Part shown: in pieces, positions 62,803 to 64,000 of the stretch | Numbering within the stretch: the stretch's first letter is position 1 | How the letters are laid out: every line of letters starts with the position of its first letter | Assembly (NCBI GenBank): GCA_016717335.1 | Contig: JADKFS010000019.1 | Coordinates: 310,001 to 374,000, forward strand | Reading direction: 5' to 3' | Source: Candidatus Ribeiella danica | Lineage (GTDB): Bacteria; Chloroflexota; Chloroflexia; Chloroflexales; Roseiflexaceae | Length of the DNA stretch: 64,000 nucleotides | Notes under the pieces: generated by a model | What the model was told of the DNA's origin: nothing | Seen by the model: only the letters and a program-made list of their open reading frames with translations | Database searches by the model: none | Program-made: the position numbers and the translations under genes

Positions 62803-63885
62803 ATGACGTTTTCGCGACGACGCCTCGTGCGTGGAACGCTCGTGGCGATCCTGGTGCTTGTGACTCTTCCTGCCATTTGGCTTGGCATAAAATGGAACCG
62901 CGCGCTCACGAACGTCGATAAGATGATTGTGACGCCGGCGGCGCTGCCGCAGGCCACAAGCGAGGCACAGCCCGCGCTAGGCGACACGAGCAGCTCTGAT
63001 GCTGCCTCAGCGCCCGAGCCCACGGCTATGCCCATCCCCGCGCCTGATGGCGCGATGAACATATTGCTGCTCGGCAGCGACGGCCGCATCGGCGAGGATA
63101 TCAGCCGCACCGATACGATCGTGTGGGTGCATCTCGACGGGCGCACCAACCACGTCAGCATGCTCTCACTGCCGCGCGACCTGTGGGTGAACATCCCTGG
63201 CTATGGGAAGAACAAGATCAACGCGGCCTACGGGATTGGCGAGCGCAAGATCGGCCTCGGCTACGGCCCGGCGCTGCTCAAGAAGACCGTCAGCGAGCTG
63301 GTCGGCCTGCCGATCGATCATTTCGTCATGATCAACTTCCAGGGCTTCAAGACGCTGATCGACAAGATCGGCGGGATCTACGTGGACGTGCCGAAGGCGA
63401 TCGACGACGACAAGTACCCGATGGACGCCTACGAGGGCGACGTCCGGACGATGAAGATCCACTTCGACGCCGGCGAGCAGCTGCTCGATGGCGACCAGGC
63501 GCTGATCTACTCCCGCACGCGCCACGCCGACAGCGACTTCGGACGCAACCAGCGCCAGCAGCAGGTGCTCATGGCGATCTTCGACCGCGTGCGCCAGCAG
63601 GGGCTGTTCGGCCAGCTCACCAACCTGGACGAGTACACCGACGCGCTCAGCGACTACGTCCGCACCGACCTCTCGCGCGGCCAGATGCTGCGCCTGGCAA
63701 GCATGGGCTCCAAGCTGAACGCCGAGGGCATTCAGCGCTACGCGATCGACCCCTCGATGGTCGTCGAGCAGCGCCAGCCGGCCTATGTGCTGGTGCTGAA
63801 CGACAAGAAGAGTCTCAAGCGGCTCGTCAACCAGATGATCGACCCCACCGTCGCGACGGCGGGCGGCGAAGACCCCATGCGCTAG
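62803..63885 (+). CDS. LytR-CpsA-Psr (LCP) family glycopolymer ligase
   Basis: 360 residues. The ATG at 62803 is preceded by GGAGAAGAAGGG; longer upstream frames lack a site. One membrane anchor (LVAILVLVTLPAIWLGI) and a short linker lead to the extracellular LCP domain: MNILLLGSDGR, SRTDTIVWVHLD, SMLSLPRDLWVNIPGYG, KINAAYGIGE, LDGDQALIYSRTRHADSDFG and NQRQQQVLMAI. The arginines and aspartates that bind the pyrophosphate of polyprenyl-linked glycans are present. It probably transfers wall polymer from the lipid carrier to peptidoglycan. It is 11 nt upstream of a murJ-like start. Confidence 0.93.
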   Translation: MTFSRRRLVRGTLVAILVLVTLPAIWLGIKWNRALTNVDKMIVTPAALPQATSEAQPALGDTSSSDAASAPEPTAMPIPAPDGAMNILLLGSDGRIGEDISRTDTIVWVHLDGRTNHVSMLSLPRDLWVNIPGYGKNKINAAYGIGERKIGLGYGPALLKKTVSELVGLPIDHFVMINFQGFKTLIDKIGGIYVDVPKAIDDDKYPMDAYEGDVRTMKIHFDAGEQLLDGDQALIYSRTRHADSDFGRNQRQQQVLMAIFDRVRQQGLFGQLTNLDEYTDALSDYVRTDLSRGQMLRLASMGSKLNAEGIQRYAIDPSMVVEQRQPAYVLVLNDKKSLKRLVNQMIDPTVATAGGEDPMR

Positions 63886-63896
63886 CGCGACATTTC

Positions 63897-64000
63897 ATGA
63901 GCATACCAACCTCACCAGCAGCTCCGGCGGCGAGTCTCGCGCGCCGGATTGCTCTTGCCGCGCTGCTGATCGCGGTTGGCAATATCGCCAGCCGCGTGCT
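63897..64000 (+). CDS. Start of a MurJ-like lipid II flippase gene (cut by window edge)
   Basis: Only 34 codons are visible: a short polar N-terminus, then RRIALAALLIAVGNIASRVL. An N-terminal helix ending in NIASRVLG is characteristic of MurJ/MviN and related MOP-superfamily flippases. Its position right after the LCP gene fits a cell-wall role. Too little is present for certainty. Confidence 0.6.
   Translation, partial: MSIPTSPAAPAASLARRIALAALLIAVGNIASRV

Overview
The window is one GC-rich (roughly two-thirds G+C) bacterial chromosome segment. The gene set suggests a Chloroflexota member, probably a filamentous Chloroflexales/Roseiflexaceae relative: an archaeal-type aspartyl-tRNA synthetase, MutS2, LytR-CpsA-Psr and MurJ-like envelope genes, no LPS genes, TPR/NTPase conflict proteins, and very abundant short intergenic repeats. 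This taxonomic call is inference. No rRNA, tRNA or CRISPR array was seen.

Layout. 1-3.3 kb: minus-strand operon fur-like regulator > small zinc-ribbon-like protein > amidohydrolase-CYTH fusion > coaE (cut by the window edge). 3.3-6.1 kb: dispersed GC-rich repeats, a lipoprotein glycoside hydrolase and a small unknown protein. 6.2-24.9 kb: an accessory 'conflict' region. It holds a two-gene operon (P-loop NTPase-TPR protein with an effector-associated adaptor-like tail, then a macro-domain coiled-coil protein), a secreted trypsin-like protease, a set of small minus-strand genes built from internally duplicated helical modules, and a 2,860-residue Rhs/YD-repeat protein whose C-terminal tip and downstream DNA form a sharply bounded AT-rich island. 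25-31 kb: a small gene, a 27-unit heptamer repeat, aspS under a T-box leader, a WecA/TagO-like transferase and typA. 32-50.5 kb: a continuous plus-strand exopolysaccharide cluster (degenerate GGDEF protein, priming sugar transferase, Wzz/BY-kinase, NTase-kinase fusion, APH-like kinase, three glycosyltransferases, polymerase, flippase, a second APH-like fusion, alginate-lyase-like lipoprotein) ending in an intrinsic terminator. 50.7-64 kb: cvpA, mutS2, LysM protein, polysaccharide deacetylase, GT39-like transferase, valS, CDF transporter, LCP ligase and the start of a murJ-like gene.

The most unusual observation is a family of hairpins made of 7- or 8-nt tandem units: a left arm of about four or five units, a spacer, and a complementary right arm. 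They lie in many intergenic regions, but also in frame inside essential genes (three times in valS, once in coaE) and twice inside the aspS T-box leader. The second lead is the 6-25 kb conflict region, where an NTPase/macro operon sits beside a toxin-like Rhs gene and duplicated helical-module genes of unknown function.
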